Source: CAYVKY01 sp964452115
Lineage (GTDB): Bacteria; Bacteroidota; Ignavibacteria; Tepidaquicellales; Tepidaquicellaceae
Length of the DNA: 23,559 nucleotides
Direction of reading: 5' to 3'
NCBI GenBank assembly: GCA_964452115.1
Contig: CAYVKY010000020.1
Location: forward strand, 1-23,559
The translations under genes were made by a program, and so were the position numbers. Below, piece after piece: positions 6,793-15,426 of the stretch (positions within the stretch are counted from its first letter, which is position 1; the number at the start of each line of letters is the position of its first letter). The notes under the pieces are model-generated. The model searched no databases. It saw only the letters and a list, made by a program, of their open reading frames with translations, and was not told the DNA's origin.

Positions 6793-7698
6793 TTATTTTT
6801 CAGGCATGCCGTAATACAATGCTCCGCTCTTGCAGGCATTTATACAAACTCCGCATAAGTGACAATCACCGCGAATAGACTTCCCGCCAACTATTGAACT
6901 AACAGACGGGCAGGGAGATTTTTTTTCGCAGACACCGCAATTATTGCATTTCTCTTTGTTAAGTCTCACCTTCAAAAACGCAAAATGCTCAAGCACCCAG
7001 GTAAGCAAACCCATCGGACATATCATATAACAAAATGGCTTGAATACAATTGCACTTGCAGACAGTATTAACACAAGGAATACAATGAATTCAATCAGGT
7101 CAAAAATTGGCATATCAAAATTCCAATGTATCAGGTCGAACAGATTGTAAAAATAATAACTCGATGTTTTAAGAGTTACCGCTACAACTAAAAAAAGTAC
7201 GAACAATCCAATTCTGATTGAATTTGAAATCCTGAACGGTATCTTGAATTTTTTTATACCCGGAATTTTATAAAGCACTTCCTGAAGACCGCCGACGGGA
7301 CACGCAGTCGAACAAAATCCTTTACCGCTTATAACCGACATAATTCCTATGACAGTCAGCGTTGCAAGGAACTGCGGCTTTAGTCCGAACAGAAAAGGTT
7401 TAGTTACCGCACAAACCGGTGACGGTGTGATAAAAAGATAACCTGCAAACAAAGGCAGAACGCCGAATATCAAAAACGCAGACGATATGATTACTGTTCT
7501 TACGTTACCTGAAAATTTGCCTGTCCAAAGCAATATAACTGATATTACTGCAAAGACAAATACTGCAATATATTTTACGGAAAGCAATAAATCAAAAAAA
7601 CTTTTGCCTTCTTTAAGGTTTCCGTGTTCCTGCGCAAACAGCATCATCGGCAGAACCAAAAGCAGCACCGTGATGAATAATCTTCTTTTCCCTGACAT
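6793..7698 (-). CDS. Membrane polyferredoxin (NapH/NosR/CcoG-like 4Fe-4S protein)
   Basis: This 301-residue integral membrane Fe-S protein has an N-terminal hydrophobic signal/anchor (about 6-23) and about five further TM segments (near 42-58, 68-90, 110-125, 162-177, 202-218). Two CxxxCP motifs follow TM segments (C129/C133 and C223/C227), typical of NapH, NosR and CcoG relatives. Two C-terminal ferredoxin clusters follow (C251, 254, 257, 263 and C279, 282, 285, 289). The first cluster has an unusual CX2CX2CX5CP spacing. Such proteins usually pass electrons between quinol or ferredoxin and an envelope acceptor; the partner is not visible here. No Shine-Dalgarno is seen. The gene lies behind a sigma-54-type promoter and TCGTCA sites and is predicted to share control with the gene at 411-839. 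Confidence 0.85.
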   Translation of the reverse strand: MSGKRRLFITVLLLVLPMMLFAQEHGNLKEGKSFFDLLLSVKYIAVFVFAVISVILLWTGKFSGNVRTVIISSAFLIFGVLPLFAGYLFITPSPVCAVTKPFLFGLKPQFLATLTVIGIMSVISGKGFCSTACPVGGLQEVLYKIPGIKKFKIPFRISNSIRIGLFVLFLVVAVTLKTSSYYFYNLFDLIHWNFDMPIFDLIEFIVFLVLILSASAIVFKPFCYMICPMGLLTWVLEHFAFLKVRLNKEKCNNCGVCEKKSPCPSVSSIVGGKSIRGDCHLCGVCINACKSGALYYGMPEK

Positions 7699-7736
7699 AT
7701 TTAATGTTTAATAATTATGAAATAATATTACATATA

Positions 7737-7752
7737 TGCAAATACCATACCT
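7737..7752 (-). promoter_or_regulatory. Sigma-54-type promoter, weaker -24 box
   Basis: The minus strand reads AGGTATGGTATTTGCA. It keeps GG at -24, a perfect TTGCA at -12 and the exact GG-N10-GC spacing (7750-7751 and 7738-7739). The -24 block matches 4 of 7 consensus bases. Expected transcription start is near 7726, 28 bp before the ATG at 7698. The activator-site array upstream at nearly the same distance as in the first promoter supports it. Confidence 0.65.
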
Positions 7753-7802
7753 TATTTTTTTAATTAATAAGTCAGGTGACAAAATATTTTAAGGGTTTTA
7801 TT

Positions 7803-7840
7803 TCGTCAGTTTTGCCTGTAATTCGTCATTACTGACGAAT
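7803..7840 (-). promoter_or_regulatory. Activator sites (UAS) including a perfect TTCGTCA palindrome
   Basis: Two elements begin 20 bp apart. The first is TCGTCAGTTTTGCCTG (7803-7818). The second is a perfect dyad, ATTCGTCA-TTAC-TGACGAAT (7821-7840), directly against the scaffold gap. The first six-base block starts 64 bp from the -12 GC of the promoter at 7737-7752; the equivalent distance at 876-978 is 63 bp. This is the probable binding sequence of the response regulator encoded at 977-2347. Confidence 0.7.
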
Positions 7841-7940
7841 NNNNNNNNNNNNNNNNNNNNNNNNNNNNNNNNNNNNNNNNNNNNNNNNNNNNNNNNNNNN
7901 NNNNNNNNNNNNNNNNNNNNNNNNNNNNNNNNNNNNNNNN
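7841..7940. other. Assembly gap (100 N)
   Basis: A run of exactly 100 N is the conventional length for a scaffold gap of unknown true size. It separates the activator sites from the downstream plus-strand gene, so promoters or whole genes may be missing here. Confidence 0.98.
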
Positions 7941-8012
7941 GAGCACCGTCATTATTCGTTGCTAATGGCAACTAATATTATTAATTTATGTAAGACAAAA
8001 AAATATGATTGT

Positions 8013-8237
8013 ATGAAAACATTTTTTAAAAAATATCTTTATGTAATAATCGGAACTGCTTTGGGGATAGCCGGCGGATTTCTATACTGGAGATTTGCAG
8101 GATGCACATCGGGAACCTGTCCTCTGAAATCCAATTGGATTATAATGTCAGTTTACGGCGGGCTCATCGGAGGGCTTCTTGGGAACGTAGTGCAGGATAT
8201 CGTCAACAAAAAAATAAGGCAGATAAATCAGCAGTGA
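8013..8237 (+). CDS. Small DUF6132-type inner-membrane protein
   Basis: This 74-residue protein has two predicted membrane helices (about 8-26 and 42-58) around the conserved-looking segment GCTSGTCPLKSN, which holds two Cys residues four apart. From memory, this pattern (YWRFAGCTSGTCP followed by a second glycine-rich helix) matches DUF6132 proteins, often seen next to thioredoxin, rhodanese or other sulfur/redox genes. ATG at 8013 is preferred because MKTFFKKY gives a normal short positively charged N-terminus; an in-frame ATG at 7959 would add 18 residues of no visible function. Its upstream region is lost in the gap. Function unknown; a redox role for the Cys pair is a guess. Confidence 0.75.
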   Translation: MKTFFKKYLYVIIGTALGIAGGFLYWRFAGCTSGTCPLKSNWIIMSVYGGLIGGLLGNVVQDIVNKKIRQINQQ

Positions 8238-8378
8238 AACAATATATGAAATATTAAATCAAGGCAAAAATATTAAAATATTCCGCACAGTCAAGGAGCA
8301 AACTGAACTTTATTTCATTTTAAATAAAAAATTTATATCTTAATATAATTTCAATAAACAACATATTAAGGAGGGTAA

Positions 8379-9974
8379 ATGCTGCAGCGCCTTTTTCGAA
8401 ACGGAAGTGTTTTTGCAACATCAATAATATTATTGCTTATTACTTCACTTATAATTTCGTCCTGCGAAACATACAAAGCAGAAATCAAATCTCCCGAATC
8501 AGTTGAAGGAATTCCCCAGCCGATAAAGAATATCACAAACATTGTAATGAAAGATGCGTCTTTTTTTGACGTAACAGGCAAGGATATCTATTTCCAAAAA
8601 CTTTATCATGATACTTCCAATGTATTAATTGTAAAGAATTTTGAGAAGAGGGATAAAACAGGAACATACTACGATAAACTTATCCCTATAGAAAATATTA
8701 AAGAAGTTATTTATGAAAATTCGGAATTTTCATCCGGCAGAACACTTCTGTTAGCAGGCGGAATATTTTTAGTGGGACTGATTTTATTAGTAGTGGTTGC
8801 TACGATTTCGTTTACGAACCACCCGGTTCATTCCTGTCCATTTATTTATTCTTTCGACGGTGAAAAATACATAATGGATGCAGAGCCGCTCGGAGGTGCT
8901 GTGTGCGAGGGGCTTCAGCGGGGTGATGTATCGCGGCTCGAACATATTGCTCCCATAAATGGGAAGTTTAATGTATTGGTAAAAAATGTCAACGAAGAAA
9001 AACAGCGGCTGGATGAGATGAAATTTTTCAGCATCAGACACGATGAAGACAGCAAAACGGCACCCGACAACAACGGCGATTTTTATGAATACAAATCAGA
9101 GAATGCGCCATCGGTTGTAACAAATGATGAAGGAAACAATATAACTAAATTTTTTGCAGACAAGGATAATGTCAGATGGCAGAATGACCTGCCGTTAAAT
9201 TCCAAAGATAAAATTCCCGAAGGGAAAGACAGATTAAGTATTAAATTCCCAAAACCAAAAGATGCAAAAAATGCTGCGCTGATTATAAATGGAGGAACTT
9301 CTTACATCGGTTCAAATATGATTTATGAATTACTTAAAATTCAGGGAAACAAAGTTGATGATTGGTATAAGAGCATATCTCCGGGCAGTGAGGCACAATC
9401 AGAGTTATCTAACGTGATGCATCGTGACGGACTTTATTATATGGATATTTTCGTAAACGGCAAAAATGCGGGCATCATGCGCGGCAACGGACCTATGGCA
9501 GATGAAGATATTTTATTCCCGCTGGATTTAAGCAGTGTTCCGGGCGACACTGTGGAAGTTGTCCTGACTCCGTCAAAATATTTCTGGAAGTTCGATAAAA
9601 TTTCAATTTCCTACGATTTCAAAAAAACTGATGAATCAGATATAATACCGTTGAACATCTCCAATGCAGCGGATTTCTCCGGCAAAAATATGCTTCCCGA
9701 ACTGTCTGCCGTTGATAAGAATTATTACAATATGGATACAAGACAAGATGCGCTCAATATTTCTATTGATGTGCCGGGAAATTTCAGTAAATCAAAGAAT
9801 GACATATATGTCAAAACAACCGGCTGGTATGATATCAATTTATCAAAAGATAAATCCCCTGACAGCGGAATGATTTCGAGAATGTTCAATTCACCGGGAG
9901 GAATTCTTAAATATGCGATTGAGATTTACAGAAACGAAATAAAAAATCTTTCCGGAATCCTAAATCAGAACTGA
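8379..9974 (+). CDS. Unknown lipoprotein with internal membrane helix
   Basis: This 531-residue protein of unrecognised function begins with a hydrophobic signal and a lipobox-like LIISSC (C29). A small soluble part (30-120) ends in LIPIENIKEV, followed by a second hydrophobic helix at about 122-143. It then begins a larger domain with HPVHSCPFIYSFDGEKYIMDAEPLGGAVCEGLQ, whose two Cys (C153, C176) could pair. I recall similar HSCPFxYSxDG...DAEPxGGA openings in Bacteroidota/Chlorobi-type proteins without known function. A strong AAGGAGGGT Shine-Dalgarno precedes the start. The next gene begins 5 bp after the stop, so the two form an operon. It probably sits in the cell envelope. Confidence 0.8.
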   Translation: MLQRLFRNGSVFATSIILLLITSLIISSCETYKAEIKSPESVEGIPQPIKNITNIVMKDASFFDVTGKDIYFQKLYHDTSNVLIVKNFEKRDKTGTYYDKLIPIENIKEVIYENSEFSSGRTLLLAGGIFLVGLILLVVVATISFTNHPVHSCPFIYSFDGEKYIMDAEPLGGAVCEGLQRGDVSRLEHIAPINGKFNVLVKNVNEEKQRLDEMKFFSIRHDEDSKTAPDNNGDFYEYKSENAPSVVTNDEGNNITKFFADKDNVRWQNDLPLNSKDKIPEGKDRLSIKFPKPKDAKNAALIINGGTSYIGSNMIYELLKIQGNKVDDWYKSISPGSEAQSELSNVMHRDGLYYMDIFVNGKNAGIMRGNGPMADEDILFPLDLSSVPGDTVEVVLTPSKYFWKFDKISISYDFKKTDESDIIPLNISNAADFSGKNMLPELSAVDKNYYNMDTRQDALNISIDVPGNFSKSKNDIYVKTTGWYDINLSKDKSPDSGMISRMFNSPGGILKYAIEIYRNEIKNLSGILNQN

Positions 9975-9979
9975 AAATT

Positions 9980-10876
9980 ATGAAAACATATTTATATACG
10001 GCAATATTTATTCTTCTGTTTTCAGCAGCTGCACACACGCAGCAGGACACATCGTATAAAAATCTCAAAATAAAAGGCACTGAGGTTGAAATCGGAAAAT
10101 TTTACAGAATAATCCTGACTAACGGTTTATTCTATGATGCAAAGCTGAAAGGAATAACAGGCAAGGAAATTCTTGTGATAAAAGATAACGAAGCAATGGA
10201 ATATAATATTGCAGAAATCGAAAAGGTTATTCCTCTAAAATTTTTTGACATTCCCGAAAACTCATCGGGTTACAATGTCAGCAAAAGGAATTCCAGTCCG
10301 CAGATATATTTTTCATTAGGATACGCGAAGCGTACTGATGATGCAGGAAGAGAAAGTTTCATGCCGTCTGAACCTTATGAAGGATTTAGTGTGCATACAG
10401 GAATGATTTTCAAGATAAGCAAATATCTGGGAAATATATATGACCTGTCATTTCTGCACATGAATGGAACAACGAGCGATACATATTTGGGAACACCCGG
10501 ACAGAACTATTATTACCGCTGGGTTAATAATTATGGTGATGCAAATGATGTTTTGCTGAAAAGCGGACTGGCTCTCGGATATCTCGATAATGACAGCAGG
10601 TTTAATGCTTATGCAGCGTTTGGGATAATTCTCGGATGTGAAATAAAAGGAGATGATATATCAAATGAGTACGTATATGAAAATAACAAAAATTATATGT
10701 TCAACAGTTATACTAGCGGAGCTGCCGAATTCAGATTCGGTGCATTCTGCTCCTTAAGATTGAGTTACAGGATTACAAAAAACCTTTCTGTATTTATTGA
10801 AAGCAGCTTGAACGCCGCGGAAAAGAAAACGGGATTTTATCAAAATCATACAGCCGGTATAGGCTATCAGTTATAA
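9980..10876 (+). CDS. Probable outer-membrane beta-barrel protein
   Basis: This 298-residue protein has a signal peptide (about 1-20, ending AHTQ). A small N-terminal module (about 30-90) reads YRIILTNGLFYDAKLKG and EYNIAEIEKVIPL, similar in layout to the LIPIENIKEV module of the upstream lipoprotein. From about residue 108 it shows alternating aromatic/polar strands (YFSLGYAK, YDLSFLHMNG, YAAFGIILG, LRLSYRITKNLSVFIESS) ending HTAGIGYQL, typical of small outer-membrane barrels. It starts 5 bp after the upstream lipoprotein gene. No specific function is recognised. No terminator is visible after it. Confidence 0.72.
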   Translation: MKTYLYTAIFILLFSAAAHTQQDTSYKNLKIKGTEVEIGKFYRIILTNGLFYDAKLKGITGKEILVIKDNEAMEYNIAEIEKVIPLKFFDIPENSSGYNVSKRNSSPQIYFSLGYAKRTDDAGRESFMPSEPYEGFSVHTGMIFKISKYLGNIYDLSFLHMNGTTSDTYLGTPGQNYYYRWVNNYGDANDVLLKSGLALGYLDNDSRFNAYAAFGIILGCEIKGDDISNEYVYENNKNYMFNSYTSGAAEFRFGAFCSLRLSYRITKNLSVFIESSLNAAEKKTGFYQNHTAGIGYQL

Positions 10877-10958
10877 TTAAGTTTATATTACAATTTTTTC
10901 CGCTTATATTTTTGACAGAATTTGGCTATCTTTAAAAGATAAATTTAAAAATTTTGTA

Positions 10959-12962
10959 ATGAAACCTTTTCTCCTTTTGACTGTGCTCGTAATATTTGCC
11001 TCTAATATATTTGCACAGGATTTTTCAAAAATGACCGGAGCACAGATTTGCTCTTATAAAAAGTCAAATATGACAGGAGTTCTCGATAAATCTGTTAACA
11101 CTCCGCGCCATTCATTCGATGTAATAAATTATAAACTTTATCTGGACATTTATAATTGTTACACGAACAGCAAAGTTTTTACCGCAAACAATGAAATTTA
11201 TTTCAGGGTTGATTCTACACTCAATTCAATTGTTCTTAATGCGGTTAACTCTTCATTAACAACTGATTCCGTGAGACTGCTGCCAAATAATTCAGTACTC
11301 ACTTACACTCACTCAAATAATCTGCTTACAATTACCCTTGACAGGACTTATAATCCCGGTGAATATGTAACAATAAAAATATATTACCGTCACTCCACAT
11401 CATCCGACGGTTACTTCAATACAAACACCACAGGTTATGTGTGGACAGACTGTGAACCGGAAGGCGCACGCTGCTGGTTCCCCTGCTGGGACAGACCTTC
11501 TGACAAAGCAACAGTTGACATCACAACAAGAGTGCCTACCAATGTTAAACTCGGTTCAAACGGCAGGCTTGCAGATTCAACCGTTTCGGGCGGTGCACTT
11601 TATTACCACTGGATAAGCCGCGACCCGGTTTCCACATATCTGGTTGTACTCACGTCACAGACAAATTACGGTCTTGATATCATGTACTGGCACAAACTTT
11701 CGAATCCATTGGACAGTGTGCCTTATAGATTTTATTACGGTTCGGGTACGAACATTTCCGCAACAAAAAATGCTATTATGGATATGACAAATTATTTTTC
11801 TCAGACATTCGGTGAAATGCCTTTTGAGAAAAACGGATTTGCATCAGTACCCGGATTCAACGGCGGTATGGAGAACCAGACACTGACAACAATCTACCCG
11901 TCAGGATGGAATCAGATTACCGATATGATTTCTCACGAATACTCACATCAATGGTTCGGCGATATGATTACCTGCGGCACGTGGGCAGACATCTGGCTCA
12001 ACGAAGGATTTGCAACATACTGCGAAGCTCTTTACACCGAGCACATCAGCGGTTATGCTGCATATAAAAGCCGCCTGATAAATTCGAATGCGGCAGAATA
12101 TCTTTCACAAAACCCCGGATGGGCAATGTGGAATGCGTCCTGGGCGATTACAACTCCAAACGTGAATACTCTGTTCAATACAGCAATTACTTATGACAAG
12201 GGTGCATGCGTACTCCATATGCTTAGATATACAATCGGTGATTCACTTTTCTTTGCAGCACTTAAAGCATACGCAACCGATACGGTTAATTTCAAACTGA
12301 AAAATGCAGTTACGGATGATTTCGCGGCAAAGTTCAGTTCAGTTGCGGGACAAGACCTGACTTGGTTTGTAGATGAATGGGTGAAGCAGCCGAATCATCC
12401 AACTTATGCGAACACATATAACATCGCAAATCTCGGCAGCGGTACATACAGAGTGAATTTCACAGCAAAGCAAACGCAGACAAACACTGTGTTTCACAAA
12501 ATGCCGATTACACTGAAAATCACATTCACATCAGGCGATACAACAGTAAGAGTGATGAATGACGCCAACAACCAACTGTTCACATTTTTATTTTACAACA
12601 AACAGCCGACTTCAGTAACTTTTGACCCGAACAATGATATTCTTTTAAAAACGGCTTCTATTTCTGTGGGAACGGGCAATGAAGGCTCAGAGCTTCCAAC
12701 CAGTTTTGCACTTTATCAGAATGAACCAAATCCGTTTAATCCGACTTCAAAGATTAAATATGATATTACGAATTTGTCGCCGGTTAAACTGACAGTGTTT
12801 GATATTACAGGTAGAATTGTTTCAACACTTGTAAACCGGCAGCAGCCGGCAGGGCACTATGAAGTGAACTTCGACGGTGCAGGCCTTTCAAGCGGTATAT
12901 ATTTCTACAGACTTGAAACTCCTACATTCACCGATACAAAGAAAATGACACTGATTAAGTAA
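10959..12962 (+). CDS. Secreted M1-family aminopeptidase with T9SS sorting domain
   Basis: This 667-residue zinc metallopeptidase has a signal peptide (about 1-19). The M1 signatures are complete: GGMEN at 302-306, the zinc motif HEYSH (H326, E327, H330) with the third ligand E349 18 residues later in NEGFATY, and the catalytic Tyr near Y412 in ITYDKGAC. The last 85 or so residues form the T9SS C-terminal sorting domain (EPNPFNPTSKIKYDI, GLSSGIYFYR, TKKMTLIK). It should therefore cross the outer membrane and be released or anchored at the surface to trim peptides from their N-termini. A TATCTTTA box about 27 bp before the start resembles the Bacteroidota -7 element TAnnTTTG. A terminator follows at 12991. 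Confidence 0.93.
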   Translation: MKPFLLLTVLVIFASNIFAQDFSKMTGAQICSYKKSNMTGVLDKSVNTPRHSFDVINYKLYLDIYNCYTNSKVFTANNEIYFRVDSTLNSIVLNAVNSSLTTDSVRLLPNNSVLTYTHSNNLLTITLDRTYNPGEYVTIKIYYRHSTSSDGYFNTNTTGYVWTDCEPEGARCWFPCWDRPSDKATVDITTRVPTNVKLGSNGRLADSTVSGGALYYHWISRDPVSTYLVVLTSQTNYGLDIMYWHKLSNPLDSVPYRFYYGSGTNISATKNAIMDMTNYFSQTFGEMPFEKNGFASVPGFNGGMENQTLTTIYPSGWNQITDMISHEYSHQWFGDMITCGTWADIWLNEGFATYCEALYTEHISGYAAYKSRLINSNAAEYLSQNPGWAMWNASWAITTPNVNTLFNTAITYDKGACVLHMLRYTIGDSLFFAALKAYATDTVNFKLKNAVTDDFAAKFSSVAGQDLTWFVDEWVKQPNHPTYANTYNIANLGSGTYRVNFTAKQTQTNTVFHKMPITLKITFTSGDTTVRVMNDANNQLFTFLFYNKQPTSVTFDPNNDILLKTASISVGTGNEGSELPTSFALYQNEPNPFNPTSKIKYDITNLSPVKLTVFDITGRIVSTLVNRQQPAGHYEVNFDGAGLSSGIYFYRLETPTFTDTKKMTLIK

Positions 12963-12990
12963 ATATAAATTTTTATTTATAATTTGAACT

Positions 12991-13024
12991 CGTGCCGGTG
13001 TTTACCCCCCGGCACGTTTTTTTT
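12991..13024 (+). terminator. Rho-independent terminator after the M1 peptidase
   Basis: CGTGCCGG (12991-12998) pairs with CCGGCACG (13009-13016) and is followed by eight T (13017-13024). It also shows that the long upstream extension of the next reading frame, which would begin inside this hairpin, is not the true start. Confidence 0.92.
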
Positions 13025-13100
13025 ATCCCCTCTGCTATCCCGAATTTCCTTTTATTATTTATGCATCATTAATATTTTTAAAAAATTTATAAAATTCATT

Positions 13101-14888
13101 ATGCATATTATAGACTGGGCTATAGTTGTAATTTACTTCATCATCAATCTTGGTATCGGTATTTATTTTTACAAAAAAGCAGGCGGAAACACTGAAAACT
13201 TTTTTCTTTCAGGAAGAAAAATGAGCTGGTGGCTTGCGGGTTTATCAATGGTGGCGACAACTTTCGCGGCGGACACTCCGCTTGCTGTCACCGAGCTTGT
13301 TGCAAAAAACGGCATCGCGGGAAACTGGCTCTGGTGGAATATGATGTTCGGCGGAATGCTTACCGTATTCTTCTTTGCGCGGCTCTGGAGGCGGGCAAAC
13401 ATTTTAACCGATGTGGAATTTATCGAACTCCGCTATTCCGGGAAAGCTGCATCTTTCCTTCGCGGATTCAAAGCCATTTACCTCGGGCTTTTTATGAATG
13501 TAATTATTATGGGATGGGTGAATCTTGCACTCGGAAAAATTCTGAAAGGTATGTTCCCCGGTCAGATTAATGATATGAACGTAATGTTTTTTATTTTCGG
13601 CATTATGATTATTACAGCGGTAATATCAGCAATGGCGGGGCTTTGGGGAGTGGCAGTTACGGATGCATTTCAGTTTGTAATTAAAATGACGGGGTGTATC
13701 ATACTTGCAGTCATAGTTGTAAACTCCGGACAAATCGGAGGTATTGCAGGACTGCAAAGCAAACTTCCCGACTGGGCGCTTAAGTTCACTCCGCAAATCG
13801 GCGAAACGTCGGTGTCGCAGACAGGCGGATTTTTAATGATTTCGCTTTCAACTTTTCTTGCATATATCGGAGTGCAATGGTGGGCAAGCTGGTATCCGGG
13901 CGCAGAGCCGGGCGGCGGCGGTTACATCGCACAGAGAATGATGTCTGCAAAAAACGAAAAGCATTCACTTCTTGCAACATTGTTCTTTCAGGTTGCACAC
14001 TATACGCTCAGGCCGTGGCCTTGGATTATCGTTGCACTTTCTGCACTCGTGCTGTATCCTGACCTCGCGCCCGCGGATAAAGGTATGGGATATGTAAAAG
14101 CAATGAACGACTTTCTGCCTGCGGGATTAAAGGGTTTGCTGCTTGCAAGTTTTTTTGCTGCATCAATGTCAACAATTGCAACTCACTTAAACTGGGGCAC
14201 GTCTTATTTCATAAATGATTTTTATAAAAGATTTATCGCAAAGGATAAATCCGACAAGCATTACGTTTCAGCATCAAGATGGATTACGGTTGTATTTATG
14301 ATTATTGCCGTAATAGTAACAAACTTTATGTCAACAATTTCAGGCGTGTGGGCATTTGTGCTTGAATGCGGCGCAGGACTCGGACTGGTGCTGATACTCC
14401 GCTGGTTCTGGTGGCGGGTGAATGCAATCAGCGAAATTGCCGCAACCATCACACCGTTCATTGTTTACGGAATTTTGCATTTCGGAAAGTTCAACATTGA
14501 ATTTCCGCAAACATTATATATCATCGTTCCGATTACAACATTAGCATGGATAATAACTACTTATATTACTAAGCCGACAAATCTTGAAACACTTAAGAAT
14601 TTTTACAGACGTGTTCATCCGGGCGGTCCGGGATGGAAAGAAATCGCAAAACTCACACCTGAGGTGCAGCCGGACAAAGGTTATGCGATACTATTTTTGG
14701 ATTGGTTTCTCGGTGTTGTACTTTTATTCTGTTTTCTTTTTGGCATCGGAAAAGTCATATTAGGAAATTACATCGAAGGTTTATTATACATTGCGGGTGG
14801 CATTATTGCAGGCGCGGTAATTCTTAAGCACGTAAAATATCTCGGCTGGGATGAAAGTTACAGTAAAAGCGCTGATGAAAAAAACTAA
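13101..14888 (+). CDS. Sodium:solute symporter (SSS family)
   Basis: This 595-residue integral membrane protein has about 13 hydrophobic segments. It contains N-terminal signatures of the SSS family: GIGIYFYKKAGGNTENFFLSGRK and MSWWLAGLSMVATTFAADTPLAV. The last part holds WAFVLECGAGLGLVLILRWFWW and two final helices. The substrate cannot be inferred. ATG at 13101 (MHIIDWAIVV) is chosen because it starts directly at the first membrane helix; an in-frame ATG at 12984 would place the start inside the preceding terminator. The stop overlaps the start of the YbaK-type gene by 14 nt, suggesting translational coupling. Confidence 0.9.
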   Translation: MHIIDWAIVVIYFIINLGIGIYFYKKAGGNTENFFLSGRKMSWWLAGLSMVATTFAADTPLAVTELVAKNGIAGNWLWWNMMFGGMLTVFFFARLWRRANILTDVEFIELRYSGKAASFLRGFKAIYLGLFMNVIIMGWVNLALGKILKGMFPGQINDMNVMFFIFGIMIITAVISAMAGLWGVAVTDAFQFVIKMTGCIILAVIVVNSGQIGGIAGLQSKLPDWALKFTPQIGETSVSQTGGFLMISLSTFLAYIGVQWWASWYPGAEPGGGGYIAQRMMSAKNEKHSLLATLFFQVAHYTLRPWPWIIVALSALVLYPDLAPADKGMGYVKAMNDFLPAGLKGLLLASFFAASMSTIATHLNWGTSYFINDFYKRFIAKDKSDKHYVSASRWITVVFMIIAVIVTNFMSTISGVWAFVLECGAGLGLVLILRWFWWRVNAISEIAATITPFIVYGILHFGKFNIEFPQTLYIIVPITTLAWIITTYITKPTNLETLKNFYRRVHPGGPGWKEIAKLTPEVQPDKGYAILFLDWFLGVVLLFCFLFGIGKVILGNYIEGLLYIAGGIIAGAVILKHVKYLGWDESYSKSADEKN

Positions 14889-15342
14889 TGCAATAAGAAT
14901 TCTCGAATCTCTCGGAATAAAATTTGAAACAGCTGAATACGAATTCACGGAAGATGAAATTGACGCAATAAGTGTCGCGAAAAAAATTGAAGCTTCGGGT
15001 GATATCGTTTTCAAAACACTGGTAACTCACGGTGACAAAACGGGGATAACTGTTTTCTGCATTCCTGCCGAAGCGGAATTAAACCTGAAAAAAGCTGCAG
15101 CGGCAAGCGGCAACAAGAAGATTGAAATGGTTCACGTAAAGGAACTGCTTCCTCTTACAGGATATATACGGGGCGGATGTTCGCCGGTCGGAATGACGAA
15201 AAAATATCCTACATATATTGAAGAAACCGCACAGATGTTTGAAATGATTTTTGTGAGCGCGGGAACGAGAGGGATGCAGGTTAAAATTTCGCCGGCAGAC
15301 CTTGCGCACGTTACGGAGGCGGAATTCTCAGACCTTATATAA
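14875..15342 (+). CDS. YbaK/EbsC-type aminoacyl-tRNA deacylase
   Basis: This 155-residue protein belongs to the YbaK/ProX editing family, which hydrolyses mischarged tRNA (classically Cys-tRNA(Pro)). The family segments GDIVFKTLVTHGD, with the catalytic-site Lys at K47, and GGCSPVGMTKKYPTYI are both present. ATG at 14875 (MKKTNAIRIL) is preferred because it gives the normal family N-terminus; an in-frame ATG at 14851 would add eight residues inside the symporter gene. The 14-nt overlap with the symporter is unusual for two unrelated functions and probably reflects co-translation only. Confidence 0.9.
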   Translation: MKKTNAIRILESLGIKFETAEYEFTEDEIDAISVAKKIEASGDIVFKTLVTHGDKTGITVFCIPAEAELNLKKAAAASGNKKIEMVHVKELLPLTGYIRGGCSPVGMTKKYPTYIEETAQMFEMIFVSAGTRGMQVKISPADLAHVTEAEFSDLI

Positions 15343-15346
15343 AATA

Positions 15347-15398
15347 AGAGAGAACGGGTTTTTGTTTGCGGCAGAAATATCCCGTCCTCTCTGTTTTT
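15347..15398. terminator. Long-loop bidirectional terminator
   Basis: AGAGAG-A-ACGGG (15347-15358) pairs with CCCGT-C-CTCTCT (15381-15392), with one internal mismatch and a 22-nt loop, and is followed by GTTTTTA. It lies between the convergent YbaK-type gene and the zinc-finger gene. Confidence 0.65.
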
Positions 15399-15426
15399 AT
15401 CGAAATACTTAAACACTTACTTAAGT

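Noticed and set aside
12984..13100. N-terminal extension of the symporter (39 residues)
   Set aside because: The extension starts before and runs through a strong terminator hairpin (12991-13024) and has no membrane-protein character; the start at 13101 fits the family.
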